The translations under genes and the position numbers were made by a program. 64,000 nt of DNA from Pseudooceanicola onchidii. Lineage in GTDB: Bacteria > Pseudomonadota > Alphaproteobacteria > Rhodobacterales > Rhodobacteraceae. The notes beneath the pieces were generated by a model. It had not been told where the DNA came from. It saw nothing but the letters and a program-made list of their open reading frames with translations, and searched no databases. Below are positions 34,942 to 43,581 of this stretch, piece by piece. The first letter of the stretch is position 1. Each line of letters starts with the position of its first letter. The stretch is taken from the NCBI RefSeq assembly GCF_004959925.1, contig NZ_SPUW01000001.1:248001-312000 (forward strand). Direction: 5' to 3'.

Positions 34942-35100
34942 GGCGGGATTTATCCCGCCGCGCATTGGTGAGGTCGAGGCGGGGCAAACCCCGTCCTTCA
35001 GGTTATGATCGGCAAATTCATCCGGACCGTAGGGCGGGATTTATCCCGCCGTACACCGGCGAGGTTTGGCAAGGGTACGGCGGGGTGAACCCCGCCCTAC
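34938..35100. repeat. Cluster of four REP-like hairpins downstream of RAYT
   Basis: Two plus/minus pairs. Pair 1: 34938-34959 (GTAG, GGCGGGA, TTTA, TCCCGCC) and a decayed inverted copy at 34978-34999. Pair 2: 35029-35050 (plus) and 35079-35100 (minus, ending CTAC). The first copy overlaps the RAYT stop codon. Confidence 0.88.
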
Positions 35101-35120
35101 GACGCCGAGACCCCAACCGG

Positions 35121-35400
35121 GTGCTGCTCTCACGGTTTGCATCCGCAAACCGCTGCCGCACACGGCTGGAACCCAAGCGGGAACCTTAAGAAATCCTCCC
35201 TTAGCGGGAGAACTTCTTATGGTTCAGGCGCTTGGGCGCAACGGCGTCGCACTGCTGAACCGAGTGCCGCTCTCGCGGTTTGCTTCCGCAAACCGCTGCC
35301 GCGCACGCGTCGAACCGATCCGCGAACCCCAATAACTCCGTTCTAGCGAACGAATTTCTTGTGCTTCAGTCGTTTCGGTTCGACGGCATCCGGACCCAAT
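35121..35400. repeat. Diverged direct duplication spanning the ettA 3' end
   Basis: Two copies about 143 bases apart: 35121-35254 and 35264-35397. Each begins GTGCYGCTCTC, contains a hairpin (CGGTTTGC with GCAAACCG, at 35133-35152 and 35276-35295), then CGCTGCCGC, and then the ettA stop region. The second copy is joined to the intact ettA; the first ends in a 17-codon remnant. The hairpin may be the ettA transcript terminator. Confidence 0.75.
35201..35254 (-). pseudogene. Remnant of an ettA 3' end
   Basis: On the minus strand these bases read QCDAVAPKRLNHKKFSR then stop, against DAVEPKRLKHKKFVR then stop at the end of the intact ettA 142 bases away. Thirteen of the last 16 positions agree, while the DNA differs at many silent sites. 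Nothing upstream of it is ettA-like, so it is a fragment, not a gene. Confidence 0.75.
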
Positions 35401-36998
35401 CTCCGCTTCTTGTCTTCCTCGTAATCCTCGAAGTTCCCCTCGAACCACTCCACATGCGCATCCCCTTCAAACGCAAGGATATGCGTGCAGATCCGGTCGA
35501 GGAAGAAACGGTCGTGAGAGATCACTACCGCGCAGCCCGCGAATTCCGTCAAAGCATCTTCCAGCGCCCGGAGCGTCTCAACGTCCAGGTCGTTGGTCGG
35601 TTCGTCGAGCAGGAGAACGTTGCCGCCCGATTTCAGCAGCCGCGCCATGTGGACGCGGTTGCGTTCACCACCCGACAGCAGGTTGACCTTCTTCTGCTGG
35701 TCGCCGCCCTTGAAGTTGAAGGACGAGCAATAGGCGCGGGAGTTCACCTGCGCGTCGCCCAGCTGGATGATCTCGGCCCCGCCGGTGATCGCCTCCCACA
35801 CCGTGTCGCCATCGCTCAGGTCGTCGCGCGACTGGTCAACGTAGGACAGCTGCACCGTGTCGCCGAATTCGATCGTGCCGGTGTCGGGCTTTTCCTGCCC
35901 GGTCAGCATCTTGAACAGCGTCGACTTGCCCGCGCCGTTCGGACCGATCACGCCGACGATGCCGCCCGGCGGCAGCGAGAACGACAGATCCTCGATCAAC
36001 AGCTTGTCGCCCATGGCCTTCTTCAGGCCCTCGACCTCGATCACCTTGCCACCAAGCCGCTGGCCTGCGGGGATGACGATCTGGGCGCGGGTGATTTTCT
36101 CGCGTTCGGACTGGTTCGCCAGATCCTCATACGCCTGGATCCGCGCCTTCGACTTGGCCTGCCGGGCCTTCGCGCCCTGCCGCATCCAGTCCAATTCACG
36201 CTGCAGCGTCTTCTGCTTGGCCTTGTCTTCCTTGGCCTCATGCTCAAGCCGCTTGGCCTTCTGTTCCAGCCAGGACGAATAGTTGCCCTCGTAGGGGATG
36301 CCCCGGCCGCGGTCCAATTCGAGGATCCAGCCGGTGATGTCATCCAGGAAATAGCGGTCGTGGGTGACGATCAGGATCGTGCCCTTGTAGTCGATCAGGT
36401 GCTGCTGCAGCCAGGCGATGGTTTCCGCGTCCAGGTGGTTGGTCGGTTCGTCCAGAAGCAGCATGTCGGGCTGTTCCAGCAGCAGCTTGCAGAGCGCGAC
36501 GCGGCGTTTTTCCCCGCCCGAGAGGCTGGTCACGTCGGCATCGTCCGGCGGGCAGCGCAGCGCCTCCATCGAGATGTCGATCTGCGCGTCCAGATCCCAC
36601 AGGTTCTGCGCGTCGATCTCGTCCTGCAGCTTGGCCATCTCTTCCGCCGTCTCGTCGGAATAGTTCATCGCCAGCTCGTTGTACTTGTCGAGGATCGCCT
36701 TCTTCCCAGCCACGCCCAGCATCACGTTGCCGCGCACGTCGAGGTTCGGGTCCAGTTCCGGCTCCTGCGGGAGGTAACCGACCTTGGCGCCTTCGGCATG
36801 CCAGGCCTCGCCCGAAAAGTCCTTGTCCCAGCCTGCCATGATCTTCAGCAGCGTGGACTTACCCGCGCCGTTGACGCCGACGACGCCGATCTTCACGCCG
36901 GGCAGGAAGTTCAGGTTGATGTTTTCAAAGCACTTCTTGCCACCCGGATAGGTCTTGGACACTCCGGACATGTGGTAGACATACTGATAGGCGGCCAT
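35343..36998 (-). CDS. ettA: Energy-dependent translational throttle ABC-F protein
   Basis: Ribosome-associated ABC-F ATPase of 551 residues that gates translation by energy state. It has two ABC domains: Walker A sequences GVNGAGKSTLL and GPNGAGKSTLF, signatures LSGGEKRRVALCK and LSGGERNRVHMAR, and Walker B sequences LLLDEPTNHLD and LLLDEPTNDLD. The arm/linker between them is charged. It ends KRLKHKKFVR as expected for EttA. GGAGGATTCC precedes the ATG at 36998. A decayed second copy of its 3' end lies just downstream. Confidence 0.95.
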   Translation of the reverse strand: MAAYQYVYHMSGVSKTYPGGKKCFENINLNFLPGVKIGVVGVNGAGKSTLLKIMAGWDKDFSGEAWHAEGAKVGYLPQEPELDPNLDVRGNVMLGVAGKKAILDKYNELAMNYSDETAEEMAKLQDEIDAQNLWDLDAQIDISMEALRCPPDDADVTSLSGGEKRRVALCKLLLEQPDMLLLDEPTNHLDAETIAWLQQHLIDYKGTILIVTHDRYFLDDITGWILELDRGRGIPYEGNYSSWLEQKAKRLEHEAKEDKAKQKTLQRELDWMRQGAKARQAKSKARIQAYEDLANQSEREKITRAQIVIPAGQRLGGKVIEVEGLKKAMGDKLLIEDLSFSLPPGGIVGVIGPNGAGKSTLFKMLTGQEKPDTGTIEFGDTVQLSYVDQSRDDLSDGDTVWEAITGGAEIIQLGDAQVNSRAYCSSFNFKGGDQQKKVNLLSGGERNRVHMARLLKSGGNVLLLDEPTNDLDVETLRALEDALTEFAGCAVVISHDRFFLDRICTHILAFEGDAHVEWFEGNFEDYEEDKKRRLGPDAVEPKRLKHKKFVR

Positions 36999-37149
36999 GG
37001 AATCCTCCGTCGATTTGGCCGGTGTGATACGCGCAGCGGTCGCGCGGGGCAATCGGGGCCGCAAAAAAAGGGCTGTCCGCACCCTGCACCCGGCGGAACC
37101 CGACCCGGGCCCCGGCGTTGCCCCGTATAGGGTCAGGGAGATCACCGGC

Positions 37150-38265
37150 GTGGCGGACGGACAGGGTACGAGTATCACGGGTCAGGAACTGGACGAACGC
37201 CGCATCGCGTCGCTTCGCCATATCGAATACATGATCGGCGCGCTTCTGGTGCTGGCCATGATCGCGGCCATTTCGCTGGCCAAGGTCGTGGTCCTGCCGA
37301 TCGTCCTTGGCTTCCTCTTCGCGCTGACCCTGTCACCGCTGGTCCGGCTGCTGGTGCGGATGCACCTGCCGATCGGCATTGCCTCTGTCCTCGTGATTAC
37401 CTTCCTCGGGTCAGCCTCGGCCTTCGGGCTCTATATGATGAGCGGCCCGGCCGCGATGCTGATGGATACCGTCCCCGAGATGCAGGCGGCCGCCGAAGAC
37501 AAGCTGCACATGATCCGCGACAAGATGGAACAGATGGAGCAAGCCGAAAAGCAGGTCGAAGAGATGACCGGCAATGGCGATGGGGAAAGGATCGTGGTCG
37601 ACGACCCGGGGCTGGTGCAATCGGCCCTCGCATCCGTCGCAGGTCTGGGCAGCACGCTGGTGGTGGCGCTGATCCTGGCGATGTTTCTGCTGGCGGCAGG
37701 CGACATGTTCCAGCACAAGCTGGTGCGCAGCTTCAACCGCTTTGGCGACAAGAAGCGCGCGATCCGCATCAGCCACGACATCGAACGCCAGATTTCGCGC
37801 TACCTCGGCGCGATCACCATCATCAACGCGGGCCTTGGCGTCGCCGTGGGCCTCGCGCTCTGGGGGCTGGGGATGCCCTATCCCTATATCTGGGGCGTCG
37901 CGGCCTTTGCGCTGAACTACCTGCCGTATCTTGGCGCGATGATCGGCGTGGCAGCGGTTTCGGCCTTTTCGCTCATCACCTATGACACCACCGGGCAGAT
38001 GCTGTTGCCGCCGCTGGTCTATTTCACCCTGACCTCGATCGAAGGTCAGCTGATCACGCCGGTGCTGGTCGGTCGGCACCTCAGCCTCAATGCGCCGGCG
38101 GTCTTTGTCGCGGTGATCTTCTGGGCGTGGCTCTGGGGGTTTGCCGGGGCGCTTATGGCGGTGCCCTTCCTCGTGGTGGTCAAGGTGGTCTGCGACAATA
38201 TCCCGGCGGTTGAATTCATCGGCATCTTCCTGGGTGGCGAAGACGACCGGATCGAAACCGACTGA
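37150..38265 (+). CDS. AI-2E family (PerM/TqsA-like) membrane protein
   Basis: Inner-membrane protein of 371 residues with about eight hydrophobic segments in the UPF0118/AI-2E transporter pattern. A charged cytoplasmic-type segment lies at 115-150 ([14 protein letters not shown]), and the family motif LPYLGAMIG and a [13 protein letters not shown] stretch are present. The name derives from an autoinducer-2 exporter, but most members have other or unknown substrates. The start is probably GTG 37150 after AGGGAGATC. It is divergent from ettA and followed by nadD. Confidence 0.87.
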   Translation: MADGQGTSITGQELDERRIASLRHIEYMIGALLVLAMIAAISLAKVVVLPIVLGFLFALTLSPLVRLLVRMHLPIGIASVLVITFLGSASAFGLYMMSGPAAMLMDTVPEMQAAAEDKLHMIRDKMEQMEQAEKQVEEMTGNGDGERIVVDDPGLVQSALASVAGLGSTLVVALILAMFLLAAGDMFQHKLVRSFNRFGDKKRAIRISHDIERQISRYLGAITIINAGLGVAVGLALWGLGMPYPYIWGVAAFALNYLPYLGAMIGVAAVSAFSLITYDTTGQMLLPPLVYFTLTSIEGQLITPVLVGRHLSLNAPAVFVAVIFWAWLWGFAGALMAVPFLVVVKVVCDNIPAVEFIGIFLGGEDDRIETD

Positions 38266-38309
38266 CTGCGCAGCCCCTTGGGGAGGCGCGAAAAATCGGG
38301 TATGGCCGG

Positions 38310-38951
38310 ATGATGCGTCACGACTTTCCCTCCGCCGCCCCCGGCATGGTGATCGGGTTGCTGGGCGGGTCGTTCGACCCGGCCCACGACGGACATGTGC
38401 ACATCACGCTCGAGGCGCTGCGCCGGTTCGGCCTGACCCATGTCTGGTGGCTGGTCAGCCCCGGCAACCCCCTCAAGCCCAATCCGCCCGCCCCGCTTGC
38501 GACCCGGATCGCCCGGGCGCGGGCCGAAATGCAGCACCCCCGCGTCACCGTGACGGGGGTCGAGGCCAGGCTGGGCACCCGCTATACCGCCGAAACCATC
38601 CGCCGTCTGCGCGAACGCTATCCGGGCGTGCGGTTCGTCTGGCTGATGGGGGCGGACAACCTGACCCAGTTCGATCAATGGCAGGATTGGCGCTGGATCA
38701 TGGACACCGTGCCGGTCGGCGTCCTGGCCCGGCCGGGTGACCGGATCTCGGCCCGGATGTCGCGTGCGGCGCGCGTCTATCGCCATGCCCGGCTGCCCGC
38801 CGGGGCGTCGCACCTGCTGGGCCGGTCGGCCGCGCCAAGCTGGTGTTTCGTCAATGTCCCCATGGTTTCGCTGTCGTCGACAATGCTGCGCGCCGCGGGA
38901 AACTGGGGGGCGAACGCCGCCGATGCCACCCCCGCCGCCGATCAGGCTTGA
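38310..38951 (+). CDS. nadD: Nicotinate-nucleotide adenylyltransferase
   Basis: Adenylylates nicotinate mononucleotide in NAD synthesis. The 213-residue product has the nucleotidyltransferase motif [14 protein letters not shown] and the second motif [17 protein letters not shown] is also characteristic. Two consecutive ATGs can start translation. In many relatives nadD is followed by rsfS and rlmH; here a PBP4-type gene follows instead. Confidence 0.94.
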   Translation: MMRHDFPSAAPGMVIGLLGGSFDPAHDGHVHITLEALRRFGLTHVWWLVSPGNPLKPNPPAPLATRIARARAEMQHPRVTVTGVEARLGTRYTAETIRRLRERYPGVRFVWLMGADNLTQFDQWQDWRWIMDTVPVGVLARPGDRISARMSRAARVYRHARLPAGASHLLGRSAAPSWCFVNVPMVSLSSTMLRAAGNWGANAADATPAADQA

Positions 38952-38983
38952 GAGCGCCGCGCAAGCCTGATTAACCTTGCGCC

Positions 38984-40477
38984 ATGACACGTCATCTCGA
39001 ACGCCGGTCTTTCCTGACGATGCTTGCCGCGGGGGCGCTTTTGCCCGGTGCGGTGCAGGCCGATATTCCCCGCACCTCTCTGCGCCCGCAGTCCCGCCCG
39101 GGGTCGGCCCGACCACTCGCCGCGACTGCCGATGACCTGATCGACAAGGCCAAGCTGAGCGGAGAGGTCAATTTTTCCGTCTTCGACCTGAACAGCGGCC
39201 GCCCGGTCGAGGCCCGCAACCCCACCAAACCCCTGCCGCCGGCCAGCGTGGCCAAGTCGCTGACGGCGCTCTACGCGCTGGATGTGCTGGGCTCCGATCA
39301 CCGGTTCGAAACCCGGGTTCTGGGTACCGGGCCGATCGAAGGCGGGGTGCTGAAGGGCGACCTGATTCTGGCAGGCGGCGGCGATCCGACCCTGCAGACC
39401 GACGACCTGGCCGACTTGGCCGCCCGGGTGAAAGAGGCCGGCGTCGTCTCGGTCGAGGGCGATCTGCTGGTCTGGGGCGGGGCGCTTGCGTTCGAGCCGG
39501 TGATCGACACGCTGCAGCCGCCCCATGTCGGCTATAATCCGGCACTGTCGGGGCTGGCGCTGAACTTCAACCGCGTGCACTTCGAATGGAAACGGCAGGA
39601 CGGCCAGTGGGGCGTCACCATGGACGCGCGGTCCAACCGGTACCGCCCGGCGGTCAGCATGGCGCGGATGCGGATCGTGAACCGCGATGTGCCGGTCTAT
39701 ACCTATGCCGACGACGGCGATCGCGACGACTGGACCGTGGCGCAGACGGCGCTTGGCAACGGCGGATCGCGCTGGCTTCCCGTCCGCAAGCCCGAGCTTT
39801 ATGCGGGCGAGGTCTTCCAGACCATGATGCGGTCCCATGGCATCGTGCTGAAGGCGCCCGTGGTGATCACGGCCCTTCCGCCCGCCACGCCGATCGCCCG
39901 CCGCGACAGCGCCCCGCTGGACGACGTGCTGCGCGACATGCTCAAGTATTCCACCAATATCACGGCGGAAATGGTCGGCATGGCCGCCACCGTCGTGCGT
40001 CGCGGCCAGCCCGCCACGCTGGCCGGGTCCGCCGCCGAGATGAGCGATTGGGCCCGCGAGACGCTGGATCTGCGCGAAACGGCGATGGTGGATCATTCGG
40101 GGCTGGGCGACGGATCGCGCACCTCGGCCGGGGATCTGATCCGGGCGCTGCGCAGTCCGCTGGCGCGGGGCACCCTGCGCCCGCTGCTCAAGGACATCAC
40201 GGTGCGCGACCAGAACTATCGCGCGATCAAGGGCCATCCGCTGCAGGTCGTGGCCAAGACCGGCACGCTGAATTTCGTCAGCACGCTGGCCGGGTACGCC
40301 AGCCTGCCCGACGGCACCGACCTGGCCTTTGCCATCCTGACCGCCGACATCGACCGCCGCGATGCGCTGACGATGAGCGAACGGGAACGGCCAAGCGGCG
40401 GCCCCGGGTGGAACCGCCGCTCGAAGCTGCTGCAGCAGGCGCTATTGCAAAGATGGGGCGTGATCCACGCCGGATAG
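38984..40477 (+). CDS. dacB: D-alanyl-D-alanine carboxypeptidase/endopeptidase (PBP4 type)
   Basis: Periplasmic peptidoglycan hydrolase of class C low-mass PBPs, 497 residues. A Tat-like signal (ERRSFLTMLAAG) begins the protein. Active-site motifs are S88-VA-K91 (PASVAKS), the SxN motif STN in KYSTNITAEM, and KTG in VAKTGTLN. The large insertion between the first two motifs is typical for PBP4. The stop lies 8 bases from the stop of a convergent small ORF. Confidence 0.93.
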   Translation: MTRHLERRSFLTMLAAGALLPGAVQADIPRTSLRPQSRPGSARPLAATADDLIDKAKLSGEVNFSVFDLNSGRPVEARNPTKPLPPASVAKSLTALYALDVLGSDHRFETRVLGTGPIEGGVLKGDLILAGGGDPTLQTDDLADLAARVKEAGVVSVEGDLLVWGGALAFEPVIDTLQPPHVGYNPALSGLALNFNRVHFEWKRQDGQWGVTMDARSNRYRPAVSMARMRIVNRDVPVYTYADDGDRDDWTVAQTALGNGGSRWLPVRKPELYAGEVFQTMMRSHGIVLKAPVVITALPPATPIARRDSAPLDDVLRDMLKYSTNITAEMVGMAATVVRRGQPATLAGSAAEMSDWARETLDLRETAMVDHSGLGDGSRTSAGDLIRALRSPLARGTLRPLLKDITVRDQNYRAIKGHPLQVVAKTGTLNFVSTLAGYASLPDGTDLAFAILTADIDRRDALTMSERERPSGGPGWNRRSKLLQQALLQRWGVIHAG

Positions 40478-40485
40478 GCGGCCGA

Positions 40486-40635
40486 TCAGTAGGCCAGCGG
40501 GGCCGTCAGCACCTGCGTCGGCGCGGCCAGTCGCGCGGTCCGCGTGTGGCCATCCTGCGCCGACACGAAGGTTCCCAGGATCGGCATCGCGCACAACAGC
40601 GCGACCCCCACGAGAAGAAAGACTGATTTCGGCAT
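40486..40635 (-). CDS. Small exported or membrane peptide
   Basis: A 49-residue ORF with a good ribosome-binding site (GGAGCAGG) before ATG 40635. The first 26 residues form a signal peptide or membrane helix (MPKSVFLLVGVALLCAMPIL...VSA), leaving a mature tail of about 23 residues, QDGHTRTARLAAPTQVL. No family recognised. The clean start and signal favour a real gene, but its shortness keeps this tentative. Confidence 0.55.
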   Translation of the reverse strand: MPKSVFLLVGVALLCAMPILGTFVSAQDGHTRTARLAAPTQVLTAPLAY

Positions 40636-40752
40636 TCGACCTGCTCCGGTTCGTTTTTGTGTTGAACCAGATTTGGGCCCGCCCTCGCATCCGATCAATT
40701 CACGGACGCGTGTAGGGCAGGGCGCTGGCGGAAATCGGCCAGCGCCCGCCTG

Positions 40753-41178
40753 TTACAGCGTCATGTGCCGCGCCCGCGCGCCCCGTTCGATCGCGCCCGC
40801 ATGCAGCCGGTCGATGTTCAGCTCGTCCCGGATTTCCTCGAGCAGGCGCAGCTCTCCGTCCCGAATGGTGCCGTCGGCGGCGGCCACGTCGCAGGCCAGC
40901 GCATAGGCGGTCTCGAACAGCCGTTCGGGCATGTTGTCCCGCACAAGGCCGAACAGCGCGTCCAGCCCGTCTTCTTCCGCGAACAGGTCATAGACCGTCT
41001 TCGACAGCACGGTGATCCGGTCTATGTCGAACTGCCCGAAGATCGGCAGGGTGTTCACCTGGTTCTCGATCTTGATCAGTTCGGAGGTGCGGATCGTCTG
41101 ATCCGACACCGACACGGCGATCATCAGCATGACCAGGCAGTCCTGCGGGGTAAGGGGGTGGTCTTGGGCATCGGTCAT
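40753..41178 (-). CDS. TerB-like (tellurite-resistance) domain protein
   Basis: All-helical cytoplasmic protein of 141 residues. The TerB/COG2310-like pattern is visible in CLVMLMIAVSVSDQTIRTSEL and the second repeat CDVAAADGTIRDGELRLLEEI, each with an acidic loop that can bind metal. No other ter genes are nearby, so a tellurite role is not supported. It is divergent from lysS. Confidence 0.82.
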   Translation of the reverse strand: MTDAQDHPLTPQDCLVMLMIAVSVSDQTIRTSELIKIENQVNTLPIFGQFDIDRITVLSKTVYDLFAEEDGLDALFGLVRDNMPERLFETAYALACDVAAADGTIRDGELRLLEEIRDELNIDRLHAGAIERGARARHMTL

Positions 41179-41288
41179 AGAAATTCTCCGGGGTCTTGTT
41201 GCGGTGCAGAATATTGACCCTTCCCATGCGGGGCAATAAGGAGGTGATCCTGACCGGACCCCTTCCGGGTAAAGAGATGGAGAGCAAG

Positions 41289-42863
41289 ATGACCGATCTG
41301 CGTGACGCGGGCATGACGTCCAAGGCCTGGCCCTTCGAAGAAGCGCGCCGCTTGCTCAAACGCTATGAAAAGACGCCACCCGCCAAGGGCTACGTGCTGT
41401 TCGAGACGGGCTATGGCCCCTCGGGCCTGCCGCATATCGGCACCTTTGGCGAAGTGCTGCGGACCACGATGATCCGCCGCGCCTTCGAGGTGATCAGCGA
41501 CATCCCGACCCGCCTGATCTGCTTTTCCGACGACATGGACGGGATGCGCAAGATCCCCGGCAACGTGCCGAACCAGGACCGCCTGCGCGAAGATATCCAG
41601 AAGCCGCTGACCGCCGTCTACGACCCCTTCGAGACGCACGAGAGCTTTGGCCACCACAACAACGCCATGCTGCGCCGGTTCCTCGACACCTTCGGGTTCG
41701 AGTATGACTTCTATTCCGCGACCGAATTCTACAAGTCCGGCGATTTCGACGCGGTGCTGAAGCTGGCCGTCGACCGCTATGACGACGTGATGAAGGTCAT
41801 GCTGAAATCGCTGCGCGAGGAGCGCCAGCAGACCTATTCGATCTTCCTGCCGATCCACCCCGAAACCGGGCGTGTGCTGTATGTGCCCATGAAGTCGGTC
41901 AACAAGGAAGACTACACCATCACCTTCGATGACGAGGACGGCCGCGAATGGACCCTTCCCGTCACCGGCGGCAACGTGAAGCTGCAGTGGAAGCCCGACT
42001 TCGGCGCCCGTTGGGCCGCGCTTGGCGTCGATTTCGAGATGTACGGCAAGGACCATTCGACGAACACGCCGATCTACGACCGCATCTGTGAAATCCTCGG
42101 CGGCCAGAAGCCCGAGCATTTCACCTATGAGCTCTTCCTGGACGACAAGGGTCAGAAAATCTCCAAATCCTCGGGCAACGGCATCTCGATCGACGAATGG
42201 CTGACCTATGCCTCGACCGAGTCGCTGTCGTACTTCATGTTCCAGAAGCCGAAGACCGCCAAGCGCCTGTTCTTCGACGTGATCCCGCGCGCCATGGACG
42301 AATACCACCAGCAGCTGCGCGCCTATCCCGGCCAGTCGCCGGAACAGCAGGTGGCGAACCCGGTCTTCCACATCCACAACGGCGATGTGCCCGCGTCGGA
42401 CATGGTCGTGCCGTTCTCGATGCTGCTCAACCTCGCGTCTGTCGCCGGGGCCGAGGATACCGAGACGCTCTGGGGCTTCATCCGCCGCTATGCGTCCGAC
42501 GCCACGCCCCAGACGCACCCGCAGCTGGATGCCGCCGCCGGCTATGCCGTGCGCTACTACAATGACTTCGTGAAGCCCGAGAAGGTCTTCCGCGCCCCGA
42601 CCGATCAGGAACGCGAGGCGCTTGAGGCGCTGCGTGACGCGCTGAAGGCCTATGACGGTGCGGTGGACGGCGATGCGCTGCAACAGGTGGTCTTCGACGT
42701 CGGTCGCGACCGGTTCGACCCGATGCGCGACTGGTTCAAGGCCCTTTACGAGGTGCTGCTGGGCGCGTCCCAGGGGCCCCGGTTCGGCGGGTTCATCGCG
42801 CTTTACGGCGTGGAAAACACCATCGCGCTGATCGACAAGGGCCTCGCGGGCGAGCTGGGCTGA
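41289..42863 (+). CDS. lysS: Lysyl-tRNA synthetase, class I
   Basis: Class I LysRS, the archaeal-type enzyme that also occurs in alphaproteobacteria in place of the class II form. The 524-residue product has the HIGH motif in [10 protein letters not shown] and the KMSKS motif in [16 protein letters not shown] ends five bases before the ATG at 41289; an upstream ATG at 41277 is possible. Three GTAG-led hairpins follow the stop. Confidence 0.95.
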   Translation: MTDLRDAGMTSKAWPFEEARRLLKRYEKTPPAKGYVLFETGYGPSGLPHIGTFGEVLRTTMIRRAFEVISDIPTRLICFSDDMDGMRKIPGNVPNQDRLREDIQKPLTAVYDPFETHESFGHHNNAMLRRFLDTFGFEYDFYSATEFYKSGDFDAVLKLAVDRYDDVMKVMLKSLREERQQTYSIFLPIHPETGRVLYVPMKSVNKEDYTITFDDEDGREWTLPVTGGNVKLQWKPDFGARWAALGVDFEMYGKDHSTNTPIYDRICEILGGQKPEHFTYELFLDDKGQKISKSSGNGISIDEWLTYASTESLSYFMFQKPKTAKRLFFDVIPRAMDEYHQQLRAYPGQSPEQQVANPVFHIHNGDVPASDMVVPFSMLLNLASVAGAEDTETLWGFIRRYASDATPQTHPQLDAAAGYAVRYYNDFVKPEKVFRAPTDQEREALEALRDALKAYDGAVDGDALQQVVFDVGRDRFDPMRDWFKALYEVLLGASQGPRFGGFIALYGVENTIALIDKGLAGELG

Positions 42864-42874
42864 GATCGCGAGCC

Positions 42875-42976
42875 GGGCGGGGTGAACCCCGCCCTACAAG
42901 GTGGGGTTGGTCCTGCGGTGGCGGGATAAATCCCGCCCGACGGTCATGTCTGCGGTAGGGCGGGGTTCACCCCGCC
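42875..42976. repeat. Second cluster of REP-like hairpins, family A
   Basis: Three copies after lysS: 42876-42897 (inverted, ends CTAC), 42920-42941 (inverted, leader decayed to CGAC, loop TAAA) and 42955-42976 (plus, GTAG). These match the RAYT-linked hairpins 8 kb away. Confidence 0.85.
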
Positions 42977-43001
42977 GCGCCCCTGCGGGCCGTTGCCTCC
43001 G

Positions 43002-43027
43002 GCGGGAGTATTTCCGGCAAGATGAAA
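43002..43027 (+). repeat. Dispersed TATTTCCGGCAA-type repeat
   Basis: GGGAGTATTTCCGGCAAGA followed by TGAAAC. A close relative is at 61784-61809 (GGGATATTTCCGGCAAAAAG) and a worn copy at about 2018-2045. I associate this repeat with gene ends in Rhodobacteraceae; its role is unknown. Confidence 0.5.
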
Positions 43028-43082
43028 CCGCGCAGGCGCGGGGCGCGTACCTAGGGTATCATCCGCAAAGGAGGACCCTGCG

Positions 43083-43487
43083 ATGCGTTTCCCGTCCCTG
43101 TCGGCCGCCGCCCTGCTGTCCGTCTGCCTTGCCTGGCCCGTACTGGCCCAGGACGGACCCGGTGGCGTGATCCAGAACCAGTTCGAAGCCTTCCGCGCCG
43201 ACGACCTGCCCCGCGCCTTTTCCCATGCCAGCCCGATGATCCAGGGCTATTTCCGCACGCCCGAGAATTTCGGCCGGATGGTCGAACAGGGCTATCCGCA
43301 GATCCGCGAGCCCGGCGAGGTCCGGCTGCTTGAGCTGCGCGAGGTGGGCGGTCGGCTGGTGCAGCGGTTGCAGGTCCTGGACGTGCGTGGCGTGCCGCAC
43401 CTGTTCGACTACGAGGTCGTTCAGACCGAAGAGGGCTGGAAAATCAACGGCGTGCGCTATGTCGGACCGCCCCCAGCCAGCGTGTGA
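43083..43487 (+). CDS. DUF4864 exported protein
   Basis: Periplasmic protein of 134 residues with a clear signal peptide (MRFPSLSAAALLSVCLAWPVLA). The mature part fits DUF4864, a small alpha+beta fold related to NTF2-like domains: IQNQFEAFRADDLPRAFSHA, then FGRMVEQGYP and DYEVVQTEEGWKINGV. Function unknown. AAAGGAGGA precedes the ATG. It stands alone between a repeat cluster and the beta-helix gene. Confidence 0.82.
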   Translation: MRFPSLSAAALLSVCLAWPVLAQDGPGGVIQNQFEAFRADDLPRAFSHASPMIQGYFRTPENFGRMVEQGYPQIREPGEVRLLELREVGGRLVQRLQVLDVRGVPHLFDYEVVQTEEGWKINGVRYVGPPPASV

Positions 43488-43581
43488 ACCGGGGGCACCG
43501 TCACGGTGCTGTCAGACTTGATTAACGAATTCTGAATATCTCTGTCCCCTCGCCATTCCACGCGATGAGAAGGGGACACTC

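Noticed and set aside
34316-35400. Complete insertion sequence or CRISPR array at the repeat cluster
   Set aside because: No terminal inverted repeats or target duplications flank the RAYT, and the repeats are irregularly spaced inverted hairpins, not evenly spaced direct repeats with unique spacers.
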